From: Palleronia sp. LCG004
GTDB lineage: Bacteria; Pseudomonadota; Alphaproteobacteria; Rhodobacterales; Rhodobacteraceae
Length of the DNA: 64,000 nucleotides
Reading direction: 5' to 3'
Assembly: GCF_032931615.1 (NCBI RefSeq)
Contig: NZ_CP136759.1
Coordinates: 248,001 to 312,000, forward strand
The position numbers were made by a program, and so were the translations under genes. Position 1 is the first letter of the stretch; each line of letters opens with the position of its first letter. Below, in pieces: positions 1 through 7,477 of this stretch. The notes under the pieces are model-generated. The model searched no databases. It was not told the DNA's origin and saw only the letters and a program-made list of their open reading frames with translations.

Positions 1-1607
1 TCACGCCCGAGCAGGCGGTGGCGGCAGAGACGCTGCGCGCGGGCGTGGAAAGTGGCCGCTACGCCACCACCATGCTCAGGGGCGTTACCGGGTCGGGCAA
101 GACCGAGGTCTACCTCGAGGCCGTGGCCGCCTGTCTTTCGGTGGGGCGTCAGGCCCTGGTCCTCCTGCCGGAGATCGCGCTCACCGCGGAGTTCCTGACC
201 CGCGTCGAGGCACGGTTCGGCGCGAAGCCCGCAGAATGGCATTCCGGTGTCACCCAGACCGAGCGGCGTCGGGTCTGGCGGATGGTGGGCGAAGGGGGGG
301 CCGAACTCGTGGTCGGAGCGCGATCGGCGCTCTTCCTGCCCTATCGCGACCTCGGCCTCGTCGTCGTCGACGAGGAGCATGACACGTCCTACAAGCAGGA
401 AGACGGGGTTCTCTACTCCGCGCGTGACATGGCCGTCCTGCGCGCGGCGATCGGCGGCGCGCAGGTCGTACTGGCATCGGCCACCCCGTCGCTTGAGACC
501 TGGGCGAATGTCGACGCCGGGAAATACGGTGCGTTGACGTTGACCTCGCGGTTCGGTCCGGCAGTCATGCCGCAGATGCGGGCGATAGACTTGCGGGGCG
601 AGGATCTGCCGTCCGGGCGCTGGATCTCGCCGACACTCAAGACCGCGGTCGAGGCACGGATCGAACGAGGCGAGCAATCGCTGCTCTTTCTCAACCGCCG
701 TGGCTATGCGCCGGTGACGATCTGCCGCGCCTGCGGGCATCAGATAGGCTGCGATCATTGCGATGCCCGGATGGTCGAGCATCGCTTTCTCAAGCGGCTG
801 GTGTGCCACCAATGCGGAGAGACGAAGCCCGTCCCCGAGGCGTGTCCATCATGCGGTGTAGAGGGCAAGCTTGCGGCCGTGGGCCCGGGCGTCGAACGGA
901 TGGGCGAGGAGGCCGCGGCGCTGTTCCCCGATGCCAAGGTCGAGGTGCTGAGCTCGGACATGTATGGCAGCGCGCGCGCGCTGAAGGAGCGGATCGTGGC
1001 GATCGCGGAGGGCGATGCCGATATCGTCATCGGCACGCAGCTGGTGGCGAAGGGACACAACTTTCCGAACCTTACCCTGGTCGGCGTGATCGACGCCGAC
1101 CTCGGGCTGCAGGGCAGCGATCTGCGCGCGGCCGAGCGCACGTTCCAGCTCATGCGTCAGGTTGCGGGCCGCGCAGGCCGGGCCGAGCGTGCGGGCGAGG
1201 CGCTGCTGCAGACCTTCCAGCCCGAGCACCCCGTGATCCGAGCGATCCTTGCCGGCGACGAGGATCGGTTCTGGGCCGCCGAAGCTGCGGAGCGGCGTGC
1301 GGCGGGGGTACCGCCTTACGGCCGCATGGCCGGCATCGTCCTGAGCGCGCCCGACATGCAGGCGATCTTCGATCTGGGCGGCGAGATGGCACGGCGCGAC
1401 GGGCCGCTGAGGCAGATCGGCGCGCAGGTCTTCGGGCCGGCACCCGCACCGATCGCACGGATCCGAGGACGGCATCGCGTCCGTCTGCTGGTCAAGGCCG
1501 ACAAGGCCGCACCGTTGCAAGCCGCACTTTCCGAATGGCTGAGGCAGTTCCGCTGGAAGGGCGACATACGCCTCAGCGTCGATATCGATCCGCAGAGCTT
1601 CTACTGA
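1..1607 (+). CDS. priA: Primosomal protein N' (replication restart helicase), 5'-truncated by the window
   Basis: PriA is a 3'-5' superfamily 2 DNA helicase that reloads the replicative helicase at stalled forks. The visible reading frame is open from the first bases (codons in phase with position 3), so the true N-terminus, including the 3'-DNA-binding domain, lies outside the window. Visible motifs are Walker A GSGKT near position 110, the DEEH box near 375, and the PriA-specific paired zinc-binding cysteines (CRACG, CDHCD, CHQCG, CPSCG) between about 720 and 860. The C-terminal helicase motifs GTQLVAKGHNFPN and VAGRAGRA follow. The gene ends convergently with the next one, and a terminator lies between them. 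The family call is secure. Confidence 0.96.
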   Translation, partial: TPEQAVAAETLRAGVESGRYATTMLRGVTGSGKTEVYLEAVAACLSVGRQALVLLPEIALTAEFLTRVEARFGAKPAEWHSGVTQTERRRVWRMVGEGGAELVVGARSALFLPYRDLGLVVVDEEHDTSYKQEDGVLYSARDMAVLRAAIGGAQVVLASATPSLETWANVDAGKYGALTLTSRFGPAVMPQMRAIDLRGEDLPSGRWISPTLKTAVEARIERGEQSLLFLNRRGYAPVTICRACGHQIGCDHCDARMVEHRFLKRLVCHQCGETKPVPEACPSCGVEGKLAAVGPGVERMGEEAAALFPDAKVEVLSSDMYGSARALKERIVAIAEGDADIVIGTQLVAKGHNFPNLTLVGVIDADLGLQGSDLRAAERTFQLMRQVAGRAGRAERAGEALLQTFQPEHPVIRAILAGDEDRFWAAEAAERRAAGVPPYGRMAGIVLSAPDMQAIFDLGGEMARRDGPLRQIGAQVFGPAPAPIARIRGRHRVRLLVKADKAAPLQAALSEWLRQFRWKGDIRLSVDIDPQSFY

Positions 1608-1609
1608 AC

Positions 1610-1640
1610 AAAAAAACCGCGCCGGAGTGATCCGACGCGG
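1610..1640 (-). terminator. Rho-independent terminator of the SurA-like gene
   Basis: On the minus strand the arms CCGCGTCGGA and TCCGGCGCGG (one mismatch, 4-nt loop) are followed by seven Ts. This lies just past the stop of the minus-strand gene at 1669 and 3 nt from the priA stop, so it separates two convergent genes. Confidence 0.8.
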
Positions 1641-1668
1641 CCATAGTACCTTTGGTCTGAGCAGCGGC

Positions 1669-2628
1669 TCAGTTCGAGTTTGTGCTGCTGTCGGAACTCG
1701 AGCTTCCGTCGCTGGAGCTGCCGCTCGACGAACCGCTGTCGCCGCTCGACGTGTCGCTGTCCGTCGACATTTCGCTTTCCGACGAAGCGTCGCCGGACAT
1801 GCCGCCCTCGGACGAGGAACTGTCGTCCGATGACATTCCGCTGTCCGTGGAACTATCGTCCGACATGCTGCCGTCCGATGACGAACCCTGAGCGCCCATC
1901 GTTTCGCGCGGTTCACCATCCGGGCCGTAATAGACGATCTCAACGCCATCCATCAGGTCGCTGCGCAACTCGGCAAGGCGCTCCTGACGCAGCTGCTGCT
2001 CGATCTGCGGGCGGACGGCTTCGAGCGGGGGCAGCTCTTCTTCGGTATCCGCGGCAACCTCGTCATAGGCTTCCTGCACGGCATCGTCGGTGACGACACC
2101 CTCCATCTGCTGGTTGAGATACGCCTCGATCGTCGCATTCTCCTGCGCCATCTCGGGCTGATCGTCGGAAACATCGCCCGTGATGCCCTGCTCCTCGGCA
2201 TCCTGAAGGATCAGCTCACGCAGAACGAGCTGTTCGACTGCGAAGGGGACGAGTTGCTCGGGGGGGGTCTGCTGCATCTGCGGCGGCAGGGCGGAGATCG
2301 CCGCCGTCACGTCGGCGGCCGTGATGTCGCTGTCGCCGACCGAAACGACGACGGCATCTTCATCGGGGGAGGCCATATCAGAGCTGCCCGACATGTCGGA
2401 ATCGCCGGATGCGGACGACGAACTGTCGGACGCCGTCGAGTCGGAAGACGTCGAAGATCCTGTGTCCGACATTCCCGAGCTGCCCGATTGGCCGCTTTCG
2501 GAACTGCTGCTCGTCGACATGTCGGTGTCGGAGTTCGTGTCGCTGGAGCTTTGCGCGAGTGCGGGCTGCGCGATTGCGAAAGGTACGGCGACGAGTGCCG
2601 CGATCGCTGTGCTGGTCAGTCTGTTCAT
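1669..2628 (-). CDS. Secreted SurA/PrsA-like protein without a PPIase domain, Ser/Asp-rich
   Basis: The 319-residue product starts at an ATG with GGAGG 7 nt upstream. Residues 1-26 are a Sec signal peptide ending in ALA-Q. Residues 27-90 are almost only Ser, Asp, Gly, Thr and Met. Residues 92-190 resemble the SurA/peptidyl-prolyl isomerase N-terminal chaperone domain ([24 protein letters not shown]). A conserved closing helix ([21 protein letters not shown]) follows. The parvulin domain that normally sits between these two parts is missing: only about ten acidic residues (near 190-200) connect them. The tail, 247-319, is another disordered Ser/Asp/Gly run. It is probably a periplasmic holdase-type chaperone. 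The two low-complexity segments are unusual for this family. Confidence 0.7.
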   Translation of the reverse strand: MNRLTSTAIAALVAVPFAIAQPALAQSSSDTNSDTDMSTSSSSESGQSGSSGMSDTGSSTSSDSTASDSSSSASGDSDMSGSSDMASPDEDAVVVSVGDSDITAADVTAAISALPPQMQQTPPEQLVPFAVEQLVLRELILQDAEEQGITGDVSDDQPEMAQENATIEAYLNQQMEGVVTDDAVQEAYDEVAADTEEELPPLEAVRPQIEQQLRQERLAELRSDLMDGVEIVYYGPDGEPRETMGAQGSSSDGSMSDDSSTDSGMSSDDSSSSEGGMSGDASSESEMSTDSDTSSGDSGSSSGSSSDGSSSSDSSTNSN

Positions 2629-2819
2629 CTCTGGTCCTCCAGAATTTGTCAGTCTTGGACCGCTCAACCACGCGCGTGCCATGCTGTTCCATGCCTGCTT
2701 CATCCCCTTTCCGCGATTTGTCTTGGATTGGGCTCCGGAGCAGCGCGGTAGCGTTCCATGCCATGGCGACGGGCGGGCAGGGTTCCTATATGACCGGCAA
2801 AGAGAAAGGGAGACCGAAC

Positions 2820-3479
2820 ATGTTTCAGCTTCTGCGCAGAAAAGCCGAGATGGTGGCCCGCGACGATGCCCTACCGGGCCGTGATACGCCGATTGCAATG
2901 GACGAGAGGCATTTCGTGAAGGATGTGCCCCTCACCGGTGACGTTCCCGACGGCATGGAAGTCGCGATCTTCGGCATGGGATGTTTCTGGGGCGTCGAGC
3001 GGATGTTCTGGAAGCTCGACGGCGTGCAATCGACGATGGTCGGCTATGCGGGAGGCTATACGCCCAACCCGACCTATGAGGAGGTGTGTTCCGGCCGCAC
3101 CGGCCATAACGAGGTCGTGCGCGTAGTCTATGATCCTGACGTGATTTCCTACGAAGACCTCTTGCGGGTGTTCTGGGAGGGACACGATCCGACCCAGGGT
3201 ATGCGGCAGGGCAATGACGTGGGAACTCAGTACCGGTCCGGTATCTACGTGACGACCGAGGCGCAGCGCCGGAGTGCCGAAGCGAGCCGGGAGCGTTTTG
3301 CGCCGGAGCTGAGCAAGTCGGGCTACGGAGCGATCACGACCGAAATCGTTGACGCCCCCGACTTCTACTTTGCCGAAGGCTATCACCAGCAGTATCTCGC
3401 GAAGAATCCCGGTGGTTATTGCGGGATCGGCGGTACCGGGGTGAGCTGTCCGATCGGCACGGGCGCGAGCGCCGCCTGA
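2820..3479 (+). CDS. msrA: Peptide-methionine (S)-S-oxide reductase
   Basis: MsrA reduces methionine-S-sulfoxide in oxidised proteins using thioredoxin. The product is 219 residues. The catalytic motif GCFWG has its nucleophile at Cys55, and candidate resolving cysteines are Cys201 and Cys210 in the C-terminal tail. GYAGG and the GTQYRS region are also typical. The ATG at 2820 has an AGGGAG element upstream; an in-frame ATG at 2790 would add ten residues without obvious conservation. It is transcribed divergently from the SurA-like gene and ends 7 nt from the convergent MarR gene. No MsrB is encoded beside it. Confidence 0.95.
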   Translation: MFQLLRRKAEMVARDDALPGRDTPIAMDERHFVKDVPLTGDVPDGMEVAIFGMGCFWGVERMFWKLDGVQSTMVGYAGGYTPNPTYEEVCSGRTGHNEVVRVVYDPDVISYEDLLRVFWEGHDPTQGMRQGNDVGTQYRSGIYVTTEAQRRSAEASRERFAPELSKSGYGAITTEIVDAPDFYFAEGYHQQYLAKNPGGYCGIGGTGVSCPIGTGASAA

Positions 3480-3486
3480 TCGGCGC

Positions 3487-3966
3487 TCACGGGCGGATTC
3501 CCGTGAACTTGTGCAGAAGCGCGACCAGCGTCGCAGCTTCATCGGTGCTCAGACGCGCGGTCTCCCGCCGCGTCTGATCCAGAAAGGCAGGCGCACGTTC
3601 CTCCACGAAGCGTGCGCCGCCTTCGGTCAGAAATATCCTCAATGCCCGGCGATCGCCTTCAGGAACCTCTCGCCGGAGAAGATCGCGGGCTTCGAGACCT
3701 GTCACGAGTTTTGCCATATGGGCACGCTTTATTCTCAGCCGTCTGGCAAGCGCCCCCTGACGCGCACCGGGGTTGATCGACGCCAGATAGAGAATCGAGA
3801 ATTCACCCGGCCGTACGCCTTCGAGCCCCTCCGCCTCGTAAAACATCTCGAAAATCTCGAGCTGAGCGAGGCGGACGAGGAATCCGACTGATCCGCCGAG
3901 GGCACCGAGCTCCAGATCCTCTGCTTCGTGCATGATGGATCTGGTTGCGACCTTGTCCCCGGCCAT
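3487..3966 (-). CDS. MarR-family transcriptional regulator
   Basis: This is a 159-residue winged-helix protein of MarR type. Its helix-turn-helix lies around residues 55-85 (NPGARQGALARRLRIKRAHMAKLV) and is followed by the wing segment RREVPEGDRRALRIFLT. The ATG at 3966 has GGAAGG 7 nt upstream. It is divergent from the feruloyl-CoA-synthase-like gene, and the shared 87-bp gap contains a perfect inverted repeat. MarR proteins in this position (FerC, CouR and HcaR types) repress hydroxycinnamate genes and release DNA when the CoA thioester binds. By analogy this one probably represses the neighbouring ligase; that role is inferred from position only. Confidence 0.85.
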   Translation of the reverse strand: MAGDKVATRSIMHEAEDLELGALGGSVGFLVRLAQLEIFEMFYEAEGLEGVRPGEFSILYLASINPGARQGALARRLRIKRAHMAKLVTGLEARDLLRREVPEGDRRALRIFLTEGGARFVEERAPAFLDQTRRETARLSTDEAATLVALLHKFTGIRP

Positions 3967-4009
3967 TACGCATCCTTCCACTCTATTCTGTTGACCTGTC
4001 TCGCGTCCG

Positions 4010-4029
4010 ACTGTTTCCATGTAAACAGT
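4010..4029. promoter_or_regulatory. Candidate MarR operator (inverted repeat)
   Basis: A perfect inverted repeat ACTGTTT-N6-AAACAGT sits in the divergent MarR/CoA-ligase gap, 25 nt before the ligase ATG. A TTGACC hexamer at 3991 could be the -35 of the ligase promoter, which would put its -10 (weak, near 4014) inside the repeat. That arrangement fits repression by steric block. Binding by the adjacent MarR protein is inferred. Confidence 0.6.
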
Positions 4030-4053
4030 TATCGCGATCTGGGAGGGGGCGAT

Positions 4054-5895
4054 ATGGCGAAGGTGGACGGGGAGCGCGAGGTCAGGGTCTGGAAACCGGA
4101 CCTCAGGTGGAGGACGAGACCCGACGGCACGACATTGATCTGGCGTGCGGATCCATTGGGCGAGGTACCGCACCGCCTGACCGACCGGATCGACCATTGG
4201 GCCAACGTCGCGCCCGACCGCATCTGGATGGCCGAACGCGCGGGGGCCGGCTGGCGCAGGATCAGCTATGGCGAACTTGCGCGCGCCGTGCGCCACGCAG
4301 GGCAATGGATGATAGATGCCGGCCTCACGGTCGAGCGGCCTCTCGCCATACTGTCGGGCAACTCGCTAGACCATGCGATCATGGCTCTCTCCGCTCAGTA
4401 TGTCGGTGTGCCGTCGGCCGCGATATCGCCCGCATATTCGCTGATGGCAGAGGATTTCGACAAGCTTTCCTCCATCCTCCAACAGATTACCCCCGGTGCG
4501 ATCTTCGTGGAGGATGCAGCCCCCTTTGCCGGGGCGATAGATGCCGTTTTGCCCGACGGTGCCACGGTCGTGGCAAGCCGTGGTGCGATCGAAGGTCGTC
4601 ACATCACGCCGTTCGAGACACTGCTTGGCACGACGCCGACCGATGCGGTCGCGCATGCGCACGACGCCGTCGGTCCCGACACGGTCGCGAAGTTCCTTTT
4701 CACCTCGGGGACGACAGGCAGCCCGAAGGCCGTGATCAACACCAACCGAATGCTGTGCGCCAACATGGAAATGGTGCGCGATTGCTTCGCCTTCATGAAG
4801 GACACGCCGCCGATCCTGTGCGACTGGGCCCCGTGGAGTCATACGGCCTCGGGCAACAAGGCATTCAACATCGTCCTCTGGAACGGCGGGACGTTCCATA
4901 TCGACGGAGGCAAGCCGAGTCCGGAAGGTATCGAGGAGACCGTGCGCAATCTGCGGGAGGTCTCGCCCACGTGGTATTTCAACGTGCCCGTCGGATACGA
5001 ACGCCTCGTCGAACGGATGGAGCGGGATGCCGTCCTCCGCGACAGCTTCTTCGCGAACCTTTCGATGATGATGTATGCTGGGGCGGGTATGGCGGCGCAT
5101 ACCTGGACGGCACTCGAACGGCTGGCCCGGGAAGCCGTCGGCCACCCCGTTCTCATGTGTTCCGGGCTCGGCGCGACCGAAACGAGCCCATTCGCGATCT
5201 TCTGCACCGATCCGCAGCGGGCACCGGGCAATATCGGCATTCCAGCGCGTGGAGTGACACTGAAGCTCGTGCCATCGGGCGAGCGGCTGGAGGCGCGCGT
5301 GAAAGGGCCGAACGTCACGCCGGGATATTGGCGCGCCCCGGATCTGACCGCCAACGCGTTCGACGATGAGGGGTTCTACCTGCTGGGCGACGCCCTTCGC
5401 TTCGAGGTTCCGGGAGAGCCCCGCCGTGGTTTCCGCTTCGACGGACGCATCGCCGAGAACTTCAAGCTGCGGACCGGAACATGGGTCGCGGTGGGGACCT
5501 TGCGTTCGCGGATCGTCGACCAGATGGACGGCCTTGTCAGTGATGCGATCGTCGCGGGAGAGGATCGCGACACGCTCGGGGCGATCTTGCTCCCGGATCT
5601 GGAACGGCTCCGCATGATCGCCCCGAATGCGAAAGGCAGCGCCCTTTTGTCGCATCCCGAGGTCCGCTCCGCGATTGCCCGACGTCTCGCGCGTCATCTT
5701 GCCGCGGCCGAAGGGTCCGCCACACGGATCACCCGTGCCCTGCTGCTCGACGGGACGCTCTCGCTCGCGCGCGGAGAGGTGACGGACAAGGGTTCGGTCA
5801 ATCAACGTGCGGTCTTGCGGGAACGGGCCCATCTGGTCGAAGCGCTTTACGGCGATGGGCCGGACGTCATCATTCCCGCGCCAACGCCCGCATAA
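4054..5895 (+). CDS. Feruloyl-CoA synthase-like acyl-CoA ligase
   Basis: This is a 613-residue ANL-superfamily adenylating enzyme. The AMP-binding P-loop TSGTTGSPK is at 217-226, the ATETSP-type motif near 370-376 and the GDA hinge region near 450. The C-terminal Lys of the thioester/adenylation half is K579 (VTDKGSVNQRA). Length, the GYWRAPDLT motif and the conserved C-terminus match feruloyl-CoA synthases, which activate ferulate, coumarate or caffeate with ATP and CoA. The ATG follows a strong GGGAGGGGG element; upstream in-frame codons were rejected because they overlap the operator. No enoyl-CoA hydratase/aldolase or vanillin dehydrogenase is adjacent, so the pathway must continue elsewhere or the substrate differs. 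Confidence 0.82.
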   Translation: MAKVDGEREVRVWKPDLRWRTRPDGTTLIWRADPLGEVPHRLTDRIDHWANVAPDRIWMAERAGAGWRRISYGELARAVRHAGQWMIDAGLTVERPLAILSGNSLDHAIMALSAQYVGVPSAAISPAYSLMAEDFDKLSSILQQITPGAIFVEDAAPFAGAIDAVLPDGATVVASRGAIEGRHITPFETLLGTTPTDAVAHAHDAVGPDTVAKFLFTSGTTGSPKAVINTNRMLCANMEMVRDCFAFMKDTPPILCDWAPWSHTASGNKAFNIVLWNGGTFHIDGGKPSPEGIEETVRNLREVSPTWYFNVPVGYERLVERMERDAVLRDSFFANLSMMMYAGAGMAAHTWTALERLAREAVGHPVLMCSGLGATETSPFAIFCTDPQRAPGNIGIPARGVTLKLVPSGERLEARVKGPNVTPGYWRAPDLTANAFDDEGFYLLGDALRFEVPGEPRRGFRFDGRIAENFKLRTGTWVAVGTLRSRIVDQMDGLVSDAIVAGEDRDTLGAILLPDLERLRMIAPNAKGSALLSHPEVRSAIARRLARHLAAAEGSATRITRALLLDGTLSLARGEVTDKGSVNQRAVLRERAHLVEALYGDGPDVIIPAPTPA

Positions 5896-5908
5896 CCTCC
5901 GGAAAGAG

Positions 5909-5950
5909 GCCGCCGATCGTTCGCGGTGCCAGCGAACCGGTCGAGGCGGC
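5909..5950. terminator. Bipartite hairpin after the CoA ligase
   Basis: Outer arms GCCGCC/GGCGGC enclose inner arms GTTCGC/GCGAAC. The structure begins 14 nt after the ligase stop. There is no T-tract, so it may stabilise the mRNA 3' end or act in a Rho-dependent context rather than as a classical terminator. Confidence 0.3.
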
Positions 5951-6013
5951 AGGTCAATTTACATCCTCCGGTCGCGCGTTATCTAGCGCAAAGCTCAACC
6001 GGAAGGCCGCTCA

Positions 6014-7477
6014 GTGAAACCATCGAATGCTCTCTCGCCTGCAGTTCTTGCCGTGCTGCTGATCGGCACGCCCGTATTTGCACAGGAAGATGGTTCGGGC
6101 GGCGATGGCGATGGTCAGGAGCAGCAGGGCGGTCAGGGATCCCAAGGCGGATCCGAGGGCGGCGATGCCCCGGTGATCGATCTGCCGCTGCTCGGCGAAG
6201 TGCCGGTGCCGGGTTTCCTTGCAGGACTTTTCGGCATCGAAAGCGGAGAGGGCGACGACCAGCAACAGGAGCAGGGACCCCCAGCAGTCGTCTATTCCGT
6301 GGCGGAGGTACAGTCGGTGGCCGAGACCTTCCGCTTTCTGGGTCGTATCCAGCCGATCGAGCGGGTCGACGTGCGTGCCCGCGTTCCGGGTTTCATAGAC
6401 GAGGTCGCCTTTCGCGGCGGCCAGCAGGTCGAGGAGGGTGATCTGCTGTTCCAGATCGAGACGGCCCAGTACGACGCGGCGCTGCAATCCGCGCGCGCGC
6501 AGGAGGAAAGCGCCCGGGCCCAGTTCACCACGGCCGAGCGGGCGCTGGCCCGTGCCGAGGAACTGCGGGAGAGCGGAACGGTCTCGCAATCGCAACTCGA
6601 CGATGCCGTCGCCGCGTTCGAGACGGCCCGCGGGACGGTCCTGCAAGCAGAGGCGGCCGTTCGCCAGGCCGAACTCGACCTCGATTATACGTCGATCACG
6701 GCACCCATTTCGGGCCGCATGTCCGAGCCTTATCAGACCCAGGGAAATTACGTGAGCGCGAGCAGCAACGCCATTGCCGAGCTCACCCAGATGGATCCGG
6801 TCTGGGGCGTCTTCGCCCTGGGCGAGAACCGTCTCATCGAATGGCAACAGCTGGGTATCGGCGGGACGGACCTCGCCCCGATCGCCGCGTCGGGCGAGGA
6901 AGGGGCATCGGCCGGAGGCGAAGCCTCACCGGGCGGAGACGGCGCGGTGGAGGTCGATCCCCCGCGACCCGACGGCGATCTCGATGTCGCGAACGACATG
7001 TCGGAAGAAGGGGCCGATCCCGAGGATTACGACCTCCTCCTCCTGTTGCCCGACGGATCCAGTTACGCCGACGAGGGCGAATTGTCCTTCGTCGGCAACA
7101 GCGTCGATCCGCAGACCGGGACGGTCGACGTGCGGGTCGAGTTCAGCAATCCATCGGGCATCCTCTTGCCCAACCAGAACGTCACGCTGGTCGTGACCGA
7201 GGCCGATCCACCGCGAATGCCGGTCATTCCCCAATCGGCGGTCCTGCTCGCCCGCGAGGGCCGCTCGGTCTGGGTCGTCCGGGATGACGACACGGCGACG
7301 CAGATCCCGGTCGAGGTGACGTCGGTCGACGTTCCGGGCCAGGTCGCAGTGACGCGCGGGCTCGATGGTGGAGAGCGGGTGATCGTGCGCGGAACGATGG
7401 CGCTCGAGGAGGGGGCAAAGGTCGACCCAAGGCAATCTAGTGACAATTCCGGTCTTCCCGGGGCATCCGGTCAATGA
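6014..7477 (+). CDS. RND efflux periplasmic adaptor (AcrA/MexA family lipidless adaptor)
   Basis: This is a 487-residue membrane-fusion protein joining the inner-membrane RND pump to an outer-membrane channel. It starts at GTG with GGAAGG 7 nt upstream. Residues 1-24 are a Sec signal peptide without a lipobox Cys. Lipoyl/barrel-sandwich halves lie near 95-150 and 215-250, separated by the alpha-hairpin (AQEESARAQFTTAERALARAEEL). Beta-barrel and membrane-proximal domains follow. Two insertions are unusual: a Gly/Gln/Asp-rich segment at about 25-85, and an acidic Gly-rich segment near 295-345 in the beta-barrel region. It overlaps the pump gene by ATGA. No outer-membrane factor gene is present, so a shared TolC is presumed. 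Confidence 0.93.
   Translation: MKPSNALSPAVLAVLLIGTPVFAQEDGSGGDGDGQEQQGGQGSQGGSEGGDAPVIDLPLLGEVPVPGFLAGLFGIESGEGDDQQQEQGPPAVVYSVAEVQSVAETFRFLGRIQPIERVDVRARVPGFIDEVAFRGGQQVEEGDLLFQIETAQYDAALQSARAQEESARAQFTTAERALARAEELRESGTVSQSQLDDAVAAFETARGTVLQAEAAVRQAELDLDYTSITAPISGRMSEPYQTQGNYVSASSNAIAELTQMDPVWGVFALGENRLIEWQQLGIGGTDLAPIAASGEEGASAGGEASPGGDGAVEVDPPRPDGDLDVANDMSEEGADPEDYDLLLLLPDGSSYADEGELSFVGNSVDPQTGTVDVRVEFSNPSGILLPNQNVTLVVTEADPPRMPVIPQSAVLLAREGRSVWVVRDDDTATQIPVEVTSVDVPGQVAVTRGLDGGERVIVRGTMALEEGAKVDPRQSSDNSGLPGASGQ

Noticed and set aside
1669..2628. Ser/Asp-rich repeats as a cell-wall SD-repeat adhesin
   Set aside because: No LPXTG or surface anchor is present and the core matches SurA-like chaperones; the organism is Gram-negative.
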